DNA of 64,000 nt from Bacteroidota bacterium. GTDB lineage: Bacteria; Bacteroidota; Bacteroidia; 2-12-FULL-35-15. Location: assembly GCA_016722565.1 (NCBI GenBank), contig JADKIU010000003.1:1-64000 (forward strand). Reading direction: 5' to 3'. This document shows, in pieces, positions 46,284-54,947 of this stretch. The stretch's first letter is position 1. The number at the start of each line of letters is the position of its first letter. Position numbers and translations under genes: made by a program. The notes below the pieces were generated by a model, which did not search any database, was not told the origin of the DNA, and was given only the letters and a program-made list of their open reading frames with translations.

Positions 46284-47369
46284 TTAAAATTTGTTCATTG
46301 CTTCAATCACCCTTAAAATATCTTCTTCAGTATGGTAAAATGAAATTGGCAAGCTGAGTGTTGTTTGATGAATTTTTTCAGCGATGGGCGTAGTTTGATC
46401 ATCAATAATCCCAATCATTGCTTTTTGTTTATTCGGAGCTACGGGATAATGTATGTCCGTTTTAATTTGATTTGCAAGCAAATATTCTTTAAGCGCATCA
46501 CGCTTTTCGTGACGAACATTAAAAATATGATACACATCAAAATAATCAGGGTGAACAACTGGTTTAATAAAATCGGATTTTAATTCCTTCAAATACAATG
46601 CTGCCAATTTCCTTTTATGTTCATTAATCGCATCCAACTTTTTCAATTTAATGGATAGAAATGCTGCTTGTACTTCGTCCAGCCTTGAATTAAAACCAAC
46701 ACGTTCGTTATAATATTTTGTTTTAGAACCATAATTGCGCAATGTTTTTATTTCCTCTGCTAACATTGGGTCATTTGTTGTCATGGCCCCAGCATCAGCA
46801 ATAGCACCCAAGTTTTTAGTAGGATAAAAACTAAACGCACCAAAATCACCCCAATTTCCAGCTTTTGTATTCTTGTAGGAAGCGCCATGTGCTTGAGCAC
46901 AATCTTCAATCACTTTCAGTTCATGCTTTTTAGCAATCGCCATGATTGCATCCATCTCGCACATTTTCCCATACAGATGCACCACCATAATTGCTTTCGT
47001 TTTCGAAGTGATTTTTTCTTCGATTTTTAGAGGGTCAATGTTATAGGTTGTGATATCCGGTTCTACCAGCACAGGTTTCAATCCATTATGGATAATGGAG
47101 AGAATCGTTGCGATATACGTATTCGATGGAACAATCACTTCATCCCCTTTTTCAAAGTCGAATGCCCGAAGAGCTAAAATCAATGCATCCAAGCCATTTG
47201 CCAAACCGATACAATGCTTGGCATTGCAATATGTTGCAAATTCGTTTTCAAAAGATTGAACTTTATTTCCAAGAATATACCATCCACTTTCAAGGGTTTC
47301 CTTAAAAGCTTTTTCAAACGCATCGAAAAAGGGAGCATTGAGCTTTCCTAAATTTTCGTATTCAATCAT
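46284..47369 (-). CDS. dTDP-3-amino-3,6-dideoxy-hexose transaminase (FdtB/QdtB-like), sugar aminotransferase 2 of 3
   Basis: A 361-residue PLP aminotransferase of the DegT family. MIEYENLGKLNAPFFDAFEKAFKETLESGWYILG and YNIDPLKIEEKIT are typical of the FdtB/QdtB branch. ViEDCAQAHGA has the PLP-stacking Asp and FSFYPTKNLGAIADAGA the PLP lysine near 180. Its stop is near the glycosyltransferase start, and its 5' end overlaps the ketoisomerase gene (47366-47740) by four bases, the standard FdtA-FdtB or QdtA-QdtB pairing. Together they convert dTDP-4-keto-6-deoxyglucose to dTDP-Fuc3N or dTDP-Qui3N. I cannot decide between the two C4 epimers from sequence. Confidence 0.86.
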   Translation of the reverse strand: MIEYENLGKLNAPFFDAFEKAFKETLESGWYILGNKVQSFENEFATYCNAKHCIGLANGLDALILALRAFDFEKGDEVIVPSNTYIATILSIIHNGLKPVLVEPDITTYNIDPLKIEEKITSKTKAIMVVHLYGKMCEMDAIMAIAKKHELKVIEDCAQAHGASYKNTKAGNWGDFGAFSFYPTKNLGAIADAGAMTTNDPMLAEEIKTLRNYGSKTKYYNERVGFNSRLDEVQAAFLSIKLKKLDAINEHKRKLAALYLKELKSDFIKPVVHPDYFDVYHIFNVRHEKRDALKEYLLANQIKTDIHYPVAPNKQKAMIGIIDDQTTPIAEKIHQTTLSLPISFYHTEEDILRVIEAMNKF

Positions 47370-47740
47370 TTTTTAGATTCGTAAGGTTCATGAATATAAT
47401 CTGCTGCATCAAAATATTCGGAGGCAAAAACCATTAAAATAGCATCTGATGAAAAATGATCCATTGTATGCCAGTCTTGCGGTTCCAATATCAAGCATTT
47501 ATTAGGTTGATTCAGTTCAAAATCCGTTTCTACAGTTCCGTCATTGTTATGTATCGTACAAGAGCCTTTTATGCAAATAGCGGCTTGTATCGTTTTATGA
47601 TGACGATGTCCGCCTCTTTTGGAGTCATCTACACCATAGATATAAAACACGCGTTTAATATCAAATGGTATCACCTTCTCAATAACCGTTAGATTACCTC
47701 TTTTATCCGTAAATGTTTTCAAGTCAATGATGTGAGCCAT
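47366..47740 (-). CDS. dTDP-4-keto-6-deoxyglucose 3,4-ketoisomerase (FdtA/QdtA-like cupin)
   Basis: A 124-residue single cupin domain, normal family length is about 135. DKRGNLTVIEKVIPFDIKRVFYIYGV opens the fold, RGGHRHHKTIQAAICIKGSCTI carries the two catalytic histidines and LEPQDWHTMDHFS the closing strand. It moves the keto group of dTDP-4-keto-6-deoxyglucose from C4 to C3 for the aminotransferase encoded next. The four-base overlap with the aminotransferase gene indicates coupled translation. RmlA and RmlB, which supply the substrate, are not in the window. Confidence 0.88.
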   Translation of the reverse strand: MAHIIDLKTFTDKRGNLTVIEKVIPFDIKRVFYIYGVDDSKRGGHRHHKTIQAAICIKGSCTIHNNDGTVETDFELNQPNKCLILEPQDWHTMDHFSSDAILMVFASEYFDAADYIHEPYESKK

Positions 47741-47776
47741 ACCGTAATTTTATGAGGCTAAGTTACTAATTTAGAC

Positions 47777-48814
47777 TCATTTATTATCGAAAAAATAATG
47801 GTGCCGAATGCGCTTTTTAAGACTTTTCCCAAAGATATTTGTCAACGATTGTTTCAGACCAGAAAGATAAAATCGCAATAGCAAACTGAAGCCCAGTGGC
47901 TTATAAGGAGCAAAGCCCGCATTCCCATTGGGGTCAACATCCTTTACATCAACATGAATAATCTTTTTAGATGCATTTAACAAATCGATGTAAGGAAAAT
48001 AGAACATCGATTGAATTTCTTTTCTGATCTCATATAATTCACCAGTTAATCCAACAATATTATTTTCATAAAATTTCAATCCATGAAAATGAAAGAAAAC
48101 TAAGTCAAATTCTTTACCCGATACTATTTCCTTTCCTCTTATTTTTTCATCTTTTGACGAAAAAGTATATTGTTGAACATTCCAAGGAGCAACGCCACCA
48201 CCCAGATGTTTTAATTCATGAACACCTGAAAATCGTGTTTGAAATTCGTCAACATATTTTTGATCACCAAATTTCCCATCCTCTACTCGACCAAAACACC
48301 ATTCAATACAAGCATTTCTCCACCAATCTAATACCGCCATCCCTTCAGGTGTATTTTTAAATGTCATAAACTGAACACAATATTTCCCACTCACATCCGA
48401 TTGATCATATTCTTTTGTATATCGATGAGAGGTAATCAAAACCGAATTCGTACCCATTTCATCAATCAATACCCTTGGGTTAGAATAAAACAGCATATCC
48501 GCATCCACATACGTACAATTATCTAAATCAAAGTGTTTAATAGAATAATCTATTGTAGAGGAAGAGCACGTCCAACAATATTCACCTGCAGTTCTCGTTT
48601 TTTTTGCTTCTAACAATTCCAATGTTTCAAATTCTTTTAAAGAAACAACTGTTAGATTTTTAAAATTTCGACTTTTCAGATAATTTAAGCACACATCATC
48701 GAAGGCATAAACGTATAGGTGAAAATCATCACAATGTAGCTGCAATGACTCATACATCACGACACCTCGCGACAAATAACTAGCATTAAAAAGGGTGCAA
48801 AAATTAAGTTTCAT
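47777..48814 (-). CDS. Putative GT-A glycosyltransferase (GT8-like)
   Basis: A 345-residue protein without a firm family name. It begins MKLNFCTLFNASYLSRGVVMYESL, as GT8 and related enzymes do, and carries the DxD motif in CTYVDADMLFYSNPR near 100, with FGDQKYVDEF near 195 and a downstream GGVAPWNV that match the GT8/reversibly glycosylated-type layout. No membrane segment is evident. It is in line with its neighbours, two bases after the methyltransferase gene, so it probably adds one sugar of the repeat unit. Donor unknown. Confidence 0.72.
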   Translation of the reverse strand: MKLNFCTLFNASYLSRGVVMYESLQLHCDDFHLYVYAFDDVCLNYLKSRNFKNLTVVSLKEFETLELLEAKKTRTAGEYCWTCSSSTIDYSIKHFDLDNCTYVDADMLFYSNPRVLIDEMGTNSVLITSHRYTKEYDQSDVSGKYCVQFMTFKNTPEGMAVLDWWRNACIEWCFGRVEDGKFGDQKYVDEFQTRFSGVHELKHLGGGVAPWNVQQYTFSSKDEKIRGKEIVSGKEFDLVFFHFHGLKFYENNIVGLTGELYEIRKEIQSMFYFPYIDLLNASKKIIHVDVKDVDPNGNAGFAPYKPLGFSLLLRFYLSGLKQSLTNIFGKSLKKRIRHHYFFDNK

Positions 48815-48815
48815 T

Positions 48816-49640
48816 TTATTTTACAGCTTCAACAAACAACGAATCTGGTTTTCTTAATAGACCTTCTTTCCCATCCAAATTAAAAGTTTCCCAATCGGGG
48901 ATACTACTTTCAAACTTACTTTTCACTTGAACATTCTTAAATCCAGCCTCTTCTAACATTTTTTTTAGAGAATAACGATCATACATCCATTGATGAATTT
49001 CTCCTTCCATTCTGAACTTTCCAATTTGATAAGCAGCATATTCTTTGCCCAACAAAAGAGCAATTAACTTTCTTCTTATTCGTTTCGGCATTTCCATAAA
49101 ACGATCAACAAATGAGTAACTAATTGATGTTGCAACCTCATGTCCTCTGTACATATCCATAATTCGTTGCACTTCCTGTCCGTTTCTTTCAAGTAAAAAA
49201 GCATCATTATTGTTAGATGTATCTTTAATATATGCAATCATATCACCACCTGTTTTTGAACGTACTACTTGATCGAATAGTTCCAACATGGTCCACGCAT
49301 ACTTTTGCTCCGCTCCAAGCACTCCTGCTATACTTTCATTCAGGTACTTTATGTAATTCAAAGCGATTTGTTCTAAGTCTGGTATTGCAATTCGAATAAT
49401 AGCTCCTGGCTTACAAACACGATAGCATTCTTTTATAAAAGTATGTGCATTTTTTTTTGGAAAGTGTTCAAGCACATGGGAATGATAAACAACATCAAAC
49501 CGATTATCTTCGTATGGCACACCTTCCAACAAATTATGTTGCTTAACGTATTCTGAAGACGAAACAAAATCGACATTCGTCCAGTCAGTATGAAAAGTTG
49601 CACCGCAACCCAAGTTTAAATATGCCAATTTAGACGCCAT
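48816..49640 (-). CDS. SAM-dependent methyltransferase (class I)
   Basis: A 274-residue cytosolic methyltransferase. The SAM-binding start is LAYLNLGCGATFHTDWTNVDF, with FDVVYHSHVLEHF as the post-II motif and CYRVCKPGAIIRIAIPDLEQIA near 90. This is the group found inside polysaccharide clusters, where it may methylate a sugar or the chain end. Because Wzt here carries a C-terminal carbohydrate-binding domain that would read a chain-end mark, a chain-terminating methylation is attractive but unproved. Confidence 0.82.
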   Translation of the reverse strand: MASKLAYLNLGCGATFHTDWTNVDFVSSSEYVKQHNLLEGVPYEDNRFDVVYHSHVLEHFPKKNAHTFIKECYRVCKPGAIIRIAIPDLEQIALNYIKYLNESIAGVLGAEQKYAWTMLELFDQVVRSKTGGDMIAYIKDTSNNNDAFLLERNGQEVQRIMDMYRGHEVATSISYSFVDRFMEMPKRIRRKLIALLLGKEYAAYQIGKFRMEGEIHQWMYDRYSLKKMLEEAGFKNVQVKSKFESSIPDWETFNLDGKEGLLRKPDSLFVEAVK

Positions 49641-49665
49641 TCGTTTTTAATTTTATATACCTGTT

Positions 49666-50811
49666 TTAAAGCATCGATTTAAACAAGGATGCAATTTCAA
49701 TCATTCGCAATTGATAGGAGTAGTTTTCCAAAGTTCGTTTTTGCCCAGCATCTGCAATTTTTTTTCTTTCAGCTTCATTGTTCAGCAAATATTTGATTTT
49801 ATCTACCGCCTCTTCTTTGGTTTTATACGTAACGACTTCCACATCAGGAACAAAAAAGTCAGACAAATTTTCTTTCCAATCCGTTAACAAGCAGGTGCCT
49901 ACACCGGTTGCTTCAAACAAACGCATATTTGCAGCTTTTTTAGGTGAATTTTCACCATGCGAATTGAATGTAATTTTGGTATCGTGAAGCGTTTGAAACA
50001 TATCTATGCCAAAAAGCATCCCTTTATTTCGTTTGGCAACTTTATAAATATCGTACACCAATGAAAACTTAAAATCCATCATTCTTCTAATCTGATGGGG
50101 TGAATAGAGCTTCCATTGATAATCGAAAGAGGCCGCCCAAATATTCATGTCAACATTTGATACAATATGTGAAATCAGTTTCAACCGATTCAAATGGTAT
50201 CCCGGACCCAAATGCAACGACCCCACAAAAGAAACAGGATATTTTTCATGGTTCTGTTTGAGTTTTTTTAATAATTCAGTTTCAAAACCAAATTTAAAAA
50301 AATGAGTTTTAAAGCCAAATGATTCATAATAATCACATGTATCCTGAACACAGGTCAAAATTAAATCACAATCAAGAAATGTTTCCTTATTGTGAAAAAG
50401 TATCCCATCCCAACCAACAATTAATTTTATGGAAGGAATTACCTTCTTAAGATTTGTCAAATAATGTGAATGGTGATACATATCCTGCATCACCAAAATA
50501 TCTGGTTGAAACACCCTTAGCTGCTCGGTATAAATGCTTTGTTTCCAATCCTGCTGATCGTACTTAAAATCATTCTCCTTGGCCCATTTTTTTTGGAGTT
50601 CTTCAACATTAAAAACGGTTTCCTGTACTTCAAATTCACCCAATGCCTCTAAATTAATTTTCCAAAAGTCGGACCATGCACAACAGGTATCCATCAATTT
50701 TTTATGGTTGGCAGCATAATCCAACTGAGGATCGAATATCTTTTTCAAATAAACCTCCGAAATAAAATCAGGATAATAGGTTGCAGCCTTTAGTATTTTT
50801 ATTTTAGACAT
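49666..50811 (-). CDS. CgeB-like glycosyltransferase (GT-B, Glyco_trans_1_2)
   Basis: A 381-residue GT-B protein. Typical features are DILVMQDMYHHSHYL near 90, IKLIVGWDGILFHNKETFLDCDLILTC near 125, YPVSFVGSLHLGPGYHLNRLKLI near 190 and the C-terminal KKAANMRLFEATGVGTCLLTDWKENLSDFF, where the Glu of MRLFEATG is the conserved nucleotide-sugar contact. Proteins of this class are found with polysaccharide or spore-maturation genes; the sugar is unknown. Confidence 0.8.
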   Translation of the reverse strand: MSKIKILKAATYYPDFISEVYLKKIFDPQLDYAANHKKLMDTCCAWSDFWKINLEALGEFEVQETVFNVEELQKKWAKENDFKYDQQDWKQSIYTEQLRVFQPDILVMQDMYHHSHYLTNLKKVIPSIKLIVGWDGILFHNKETFLDCDLILTCVQDTCDYYESFGFKTHFFKFGFETELLKKLKQNHEKYPVSFVGSLHLGPGYHLNRLKLISHIVSNVDMNIWAASFDYQWKLYSPHQIRRMMDFKFSLVYDIYKVAKRNKGMLFGIDMFQTLHDTKITFNSHGENSPKKAANMRLFEATGVGTCLLTDWKENLSDFFVPDVEVVTYKTKEEAVDKIKYLLNNEAERKKIADAGQKRTLENYSYQLRMIEIASLFKSML

Positions 50812-50816
50812 TTCAT

Positions 50817-51968
50817 CTATAGTTTAAATAAATTCACCAACTTTTCCATGTATCGATCTCGCCCAAAGAGTTCCAGCATCATCTTCCGATTATGTTCAAT
50901 TTCATTCAGAGAAAGTGGATCTAAGGTTGCGCTGTTTGCATTCTGAAAATCCATTTGCAATGAATAAACCACAACTTTATTTGATTTGAAAAATTTATAT
51001 AATGCACTCTTTTCACTCATATAAACTTTTGTTCCATTGCATAAGAGTATTGCTAGATTTCCGAGTGCCTGCGAACGATTATGATTCATGATTGCAACTT
51101 TTGCTACGCTCAAAATCTTTTCGTATTCCGATTTAGGTAAAAACTCTAATAATGGAATAAAATTACTTCCTAGCTTCTTTTTGCCGAGTGAAGCCATATC
51201 GTGTGAATACTGTTTTCCTTCATAGGAAAGGGGACAATATATTTTATATCCTTGTAAATTTGATTTACTCAGAATATCAATTGCTTCGATATGATTATTC
51301 GTTTCCGTATCGCTGTTACCTAGAATAATATGATTTCCTTGCGGTACACGAACAGGAGAAGAAAAATCCATCAAATCTTCAATACAAGCATAATGAAATG
51401 GCACCAGTTCCATGGAGGAATCATTGGCCTTGTTGATCAGTTCAAAGTCGTATGGAAGGTAGTGTGCAAAGTAATTCACACGTTGTACAGCCTTTTTATG
51501 TTGCTTAAAAAAGGAACCTGCATGTTTATAATTTTTATATAGATGCTGTCTAAGCTTTTGATAACTAAATGTGAATAGCGGTTTTATTTTTTTATTTAAA
51601 GTAATGTAACGTGCTGTTTGGGGCTGAAAAACAAAATTCATCAATTCAGGAACCTCTAACCCATCTCCTCCCCAAAAACACCAAACGACTTTTACCTCTT
51701 TAGGAATTTGCAAAACCAATTGTTGGGTTCTATCCCACAACCAATGAATATAAACTGTAGAATATTGATTCCAATCACCAATTGAATCCAGGAAGCGTTC
51801 AGAATTATATACACACGTAATCACTTCTACACTTTTGGTATATTTTATTACGTCCGTATCATCATTGGGAAAAACGATAAACTTATGCTCCTCCAATAAT
51901 TTCAGCTCTTTACATGCCGAAACTATATTATCAATAAATACATTATCGTGCGTTAAATGAAGCTTCAT
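50817..51968 (-). CDS. WecF-type (GT56) dideoxy-amino-sugar transferase
   Basis: A 383-residue protein with the layout of the GT56 family, whose known member WecF moves TDP-Fuc4NAc onto lipid II in enterobacterial common antigen. Markers are VYIHWLWDRTQQLVLQIP, VVWCFWGGDG near 100, IILGNSDTETNNHIEAIDIL near 220 (the nucleotide-sugar loop) and AIMNHNRSQALGNLAILLCNG near 290. The four-base overlap with the acyltransferase gene and the aminotransferase just behind suggest that its donor is the dTDP-4-amino-4,6-dideoxy sugar they make. Family call is by motif memory; donor is inferred. Confidence 0.78.
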   Translation of the reverse strand: MKLHLTHDNVFIDNIVSACKELKLLEEHKFIVFPNDDTDVIKYTKSVEVITCVYNSERFLDSIGDWNQYSTVYIHWLWDRTQQLVLQIPKEVKVVWCFWGGDGLEVPELMNFVFQPQTARYITLNKKIKPLFTFSYQKLRQHLYKNYKHAGSFFKQHKKAVQRVNYFAHYLPYDFELINKANDSSMELVPFHYACIEDLMDFSSPVRVPQGNHIILGNSDTETNNHIEAIDILSKSNLQGYKIYCPLSYEGKQYSHDMASLGKKKLGSNFIPLLEFLPKSEYEKILSVAKVAIMNHNRSQALGNLAILLCNGTKVYMSEKSALYKFFKSNKVVVYSLQMDFQNANSATLDPLSLNEIEHNRKMMLELFGRDRYMEKLVNLFKL

Positions 51969-52603
51969 TTATTATTTTTTAACAGCGGTTTTGCTGGCAC
52001 TCCAGCTACCGTAGTATTATCGGGAATATCCTTTGTAACAACAGAACCGGCACCAACAACAACATTGTTTCCTATTTTTATATTCGGCAAAATCACAGCA
52101 TTTGTTCCAATGGAACAGGTACTTCCAATTTGAACATTACCTAACAGTTTTACAAAAGGTGAAATTTCGGAATAGGCGCCAATCTTTACATCATGACTTA
52201 TAAAAGTGCCAACATGAATCAAACATCCTTTTCCAATCTGATTGTCCGTTTCAATGATAACACGATCCATAATTACGACACCTTCAGCAATACGATTATT
52301 ATAAATACCAATATCGGCCGTTGGTGAAAGTACTGTTGTAAATATTCCACCGAATGCTTCCATTTTCTCGGCAAACATTTGCCTTAACTGAGGTTTTCCT
52401 ATCCCAATCACAAAACGATTATCTGTTTTCTGAAAATAGGCTTTCGCATCTTCCTGATTTTTAACAACCAAAAAAGTATCCATAAACTGCTCAGAGGTAT
52501 TCGGTGAAACATCATCATAAAAAACAAGTTCACCACGCTCCGGTAGTTTGTTTAATACATGCAATAACTCCTTTGCAAAGCCTTTTGCTCCTATAACCAG
52601 CAT
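51965..52603 (-). CDS. PglD/NeuD-type sugar N-acetyltransferase (VioB-like)
   Basis: A 212-residue left-handed beta-helix acetyltransferase. The N-terminal nucleotide-binding part is MLVIGAKGFAKELLHVLNKL; the hexapeptide helix runs from about 95 (GIYNNRIAEGVVIMDRVIIET), with the catalytic His in GTFISHDVKIGAYSEI. It has the complete acetyl-CoA end VVVGAGSVVTKDIPDNTTVAGVPAKPLL that is missing in its relative at 42125. Together with the aminotransferase at 52613 it would form dTDP-4-acetamido-4,6-dideoxyhexose (VioA/VioB-like pathway). Confidence 0.82.
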   Translation of the reverse strand: MLVIGAKGFAKELLHVLNKLPERGELVFYDDVSPNTSEQFMDTFLVVKNQEDAKAYFQKTDNRFVIGIGKPQLRQMFAEKMEAFGGIFTTVLSPTADIGIYNNRIAEGVVIMDRVIIETDNQIGKGCLIHVGTFISHDVKIGAYSEISPFVKLLGNVQIGSTCSIGTNAVILPNIKIGNNVVVGAGSVVTKDIPDNTTVAGVPAKPLLKNNK

Positions 52604-52612
52604 TGTCGTATT

Positions 52613-53686
52613 TTATAAATTAGTTTTGATAACCGAACAAATTTTAGCCACAGTGTCCGTTTCCAAATCAGGATACAATGGCAAACACAATACCCTTCTG
52701 CTTATGTCTTCCGAAATAGGACAATCATACTTTTGGGTTAGATATGGTAACTCATTTAATGAAGGATAAAAATATCTACGGGTATTAATTTCGTTTTGCG
52801 CTAACTTGTTTTTTACATTCAGCAACAATGCTTCCGAAGAAAACACTACCGGATAATAACTGTAATTGTAATCCGTATCCGTCAGCGGCTGTGGACGAAT
52901 CAATCCTAGCGGCAACAAATTTTGATTATATAGGTTTGTAAGGATTTTTCTTTTCTCAATCAACTCCGGGAGTTTAGGGAATACCGCCAACCCCATTGCT
53001 GCATGAAATTCAGAATTTTTGCCATTTATTCCCACGCTATAATAATCATCATAGACATGCCCAAACTGACGATACAGCATTAATTTATTCGCAATTTCAT
53101 CATTATCAGTAATGATTGCTCCACCTTCAACCGTATGAAACAATTTGGTAGCGTGAAAACTGCAGGTAGCAATATCTCCGTAGCTCAATAAACTTTTGTT
53201 TTTATAATTTACACCGAATGCATGTGCTCCATCATAAATCACTTTCAGGTTGTGCTTTTTAGCAATGGCCTCAATTTTTTCTACATTACAAGGATTACCA
53301 TACACATGAGTCACTAAAATCGCTTCGGTATTTGGAGTGATTGCGGCTTCAATTTTAGTAGCATCAACATTATAATCCTGATCATTAATATCAACAAAAA
53401 CAGGCGTGCAGTTCTCCCACAGAATTGCGGTGGTAGTAGCAACGTATGAGAAAGGTGTTGTGATAACTTCTTTCTTTATATCCAGTGCTTTTAATGCCAT
53501 TTGCAAAACAGTTGTTCCATTGTTACAAAAAAACAAATGCTTTACACCTAAATACTTTTTCAGAGTTTGTTCTAATTCCAAAACAAGCTCACCATTATTG
53601 GTTATCCACCCTTTATCCCAAGCTCTTTTGAGTTGCGCTGTATATTCATCAAAAGATGGAAGATATGTTTTTGTTACTTGTATCAT
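52613..53686 (-). CDS. dTDP-4-amino-4,6-dideoxyhexose transaminase-like (VioA-like), sugar aminotransferase 3 of 3
   Basis: A 357-residue DegT-family aminotransferase. MIQVTKTYLPSFDEYTAQLKRAWDKGWITNNG and VITTPFSYVATTTAILWENCTPVFVDIN are typical of the branch that aminates dTDP-4-keto-6-deoxyglucose at C4. VIYDGAHAFGVNY holds the PLP-stacking Asp and CSFHATKLFHTVEGGAI the PLP lysine near 183. It abuts the ATPase gene wzt (shared base at 53686) and lies upstream of the acetyltransferase and the WecF-type transferase, giving a compact make-acetylate-transfer unit. Exact sugar epimer not provable. Confidence 0.82.
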   Translation of the reverse strand: MIQVTKTYLPSFDEYTAQLKRAWDKGWITNNGELVLELEQTLKKYLGVKHLFFCNNGTTVLQMALKALDIKKEVITTPFSYVATTTAILWENCTPVFVDINDQDYNVDATKIEAAITPNTEAILVTHVYGNPCNVEKIEAIAKKHNLKVIYDGAHAFGVNYKNKSLLSYGDIATCSFHATKLFHTVEGGAIITDNDEIANKLMLYRQFGHVYDDYYSVGINGKNSEFHAAMGLAVFPKLPELIEKRKILTNLYNQNLLPLGLIRPQPLTDTDYNYSYYPVVFSSEALLLNVKNKLAQNEINTRRYFYPSLNELPYLTQKYDCPISEDISRRVLCLPLYPDLETDTVAKICSVIKTNL

Positions 53687-54939
53687 TAGAAATATTCCCC
53701 ATTTAGTACTGCATAATTACCCGGACGAATCGTTTGTCCTGATTTCCAGAAATCACTCGATATTACCGTTAATCGGATTGCATTTTCAATATTATCACAA
53801 ACACATTCTGGAAGTGTGCCATTATAAGAAGCAAATAAACGAACTGAATATTGCCCTCCTCTCAACAAAAATTCGGGAACACGTAAATGAAGCACCCCAT
53901 TGTTTTTTAAAAATGAAAAGTTAGTTCCCATTTCATCCGAAACAAAAGACAATACAATGTTTTGGTATTCGTCAAAAAAAGCAACAGAAACAAGCAGTTT
54001 GCTAAAATCCATATTCGGCTCGTTTTCAAACTGCACATTCACTTTCAATGCATCTCCAGATAATATTTCTTCCACGGAGTTTCCTGCAACATCTTCAAAA
54101 GAAATTCCGGTAAATTTCAACTGCCCATTTCCATTTCGATCTGTGCGTTTGGACAGCTCCACCGTTTGATTGTTATTATTTGTCAAATAATAGGATATCC
54201 CACCGTTCACATCACCATCATAAACAATTTTACCACGATTTAATACGATGGTTTTGTCACACAATGATTGAATTGCGCCCATGTTGTGGCTAACAAATAA
54301 TACTGTTCTGCCTTCACCGGAAACATCTTTCATCTTTCCTAAACATTTTTTTTGAAACTCTGCATCTCCAACTGCAAGTACCTCATCCACGACTAATATT
54401 TCAGGTTCCAAATGAGCCGCAACTGCAAACGCTAAACGCACATACATTCCTGATGAGTAGCGCTTAACAGGGGTATCTAAAAATTTTTCCACTTCAGCAA
54501 AGGCAACAATTTCATCAAACTTCTGTTTGATTTCAACTTTATTCATTCCTAAAATGGAACCATTCAAAAAAATATTTTCTCGACCTGTTAACTCGGGATG
54601 GAAACCTGTTCCAACTTCTAACAAACTTGCAACACGACCATCAATGGTTATACGTCCTTTCGTTGGAGTCACAATCCTGCTTAACATTTTCAACAATGTA
54701 GATTTCCCTGCACCATTTCTTCCGATTATTCCAACTCGCTCGCCTTGTTTGATATCAAATGAAATATCATCGATTGCCAAAAACTCTTCTCTTGATAAAT
54801 CATCTTTTGTAACAGAGCGACCAAACGATTTCACTTTGTTTGCAATCACATCACGCAAAGCTGTGTAAGCTTCCGCATTCTGATGCTTCAGAATGTAACT
54901 CTTACTTATGTGTTCAACTTTTATGACGGACTTATTCAT
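53686..54939 (-). CDS. wzt: ABC transporter ATPase for O-antigen export with carbohydrate-binding domain (Wzt)
   Basis: A 417-residue ATPase. The nucleotide-binding domain has Walker A GIIGRNGAGKSTLLKML near 72-88, signature YSSGMYVRLAFAVAAH near 165, Walker B LVVDEVLAVGDAEF near 190 and the switch His in FVSHNM near 222. Residues about 260-417 are a beta-sandwich (LKFTGISFEDVAGNSVEEILSGDALKVNVQFENE ... FLLRGGQYSVRLFASYN) of the Wzt C-terminal type that binds the end of the finished glycan in O9a-like systems. It pairs with the permease gene 8 bases upstream to export a completed polysaccharide across the inner membrane. Confidence 0.92.
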   Translation of the reverse strand: MNKSVIKVEHISKSYILKHQNAEAYTALRDVIANKVKSFGRSVTKDDLSREEFLAIDDISFDIKQGERVGIIGRNGAGKSTLLKMLSRIVTPTKGRITIDGRVASLLEVGTGFHPELTGRENIFLNGSILGMNKVEIKQKFDEIVAFAEVEKFLDTPVKRYSSGMYVRLAFAVAAHLEPEILVVDEVLAVGDAEFQKKCLGKMKDVSGEGRTVLFVSHNMGAIQSLCDKTIVLNRGKIVYDGDVNGGISYYLTNNNNQTVELSKRTDRNGNGQLKFTGISFEDVAGNSVEEILSGDALKVNVQFENEPNMDFSKLLVSVAFFDEYQNIVLSFVSDEMGTNFSFLKNNGVLHLRVPEFLLRGGQYSVRLFASYNGTLPECVCDNIENAIRLTVISSDFWKSGQTIRPGNYAVLNGEYF

Positions 54940-54947
54940 TTATAATC

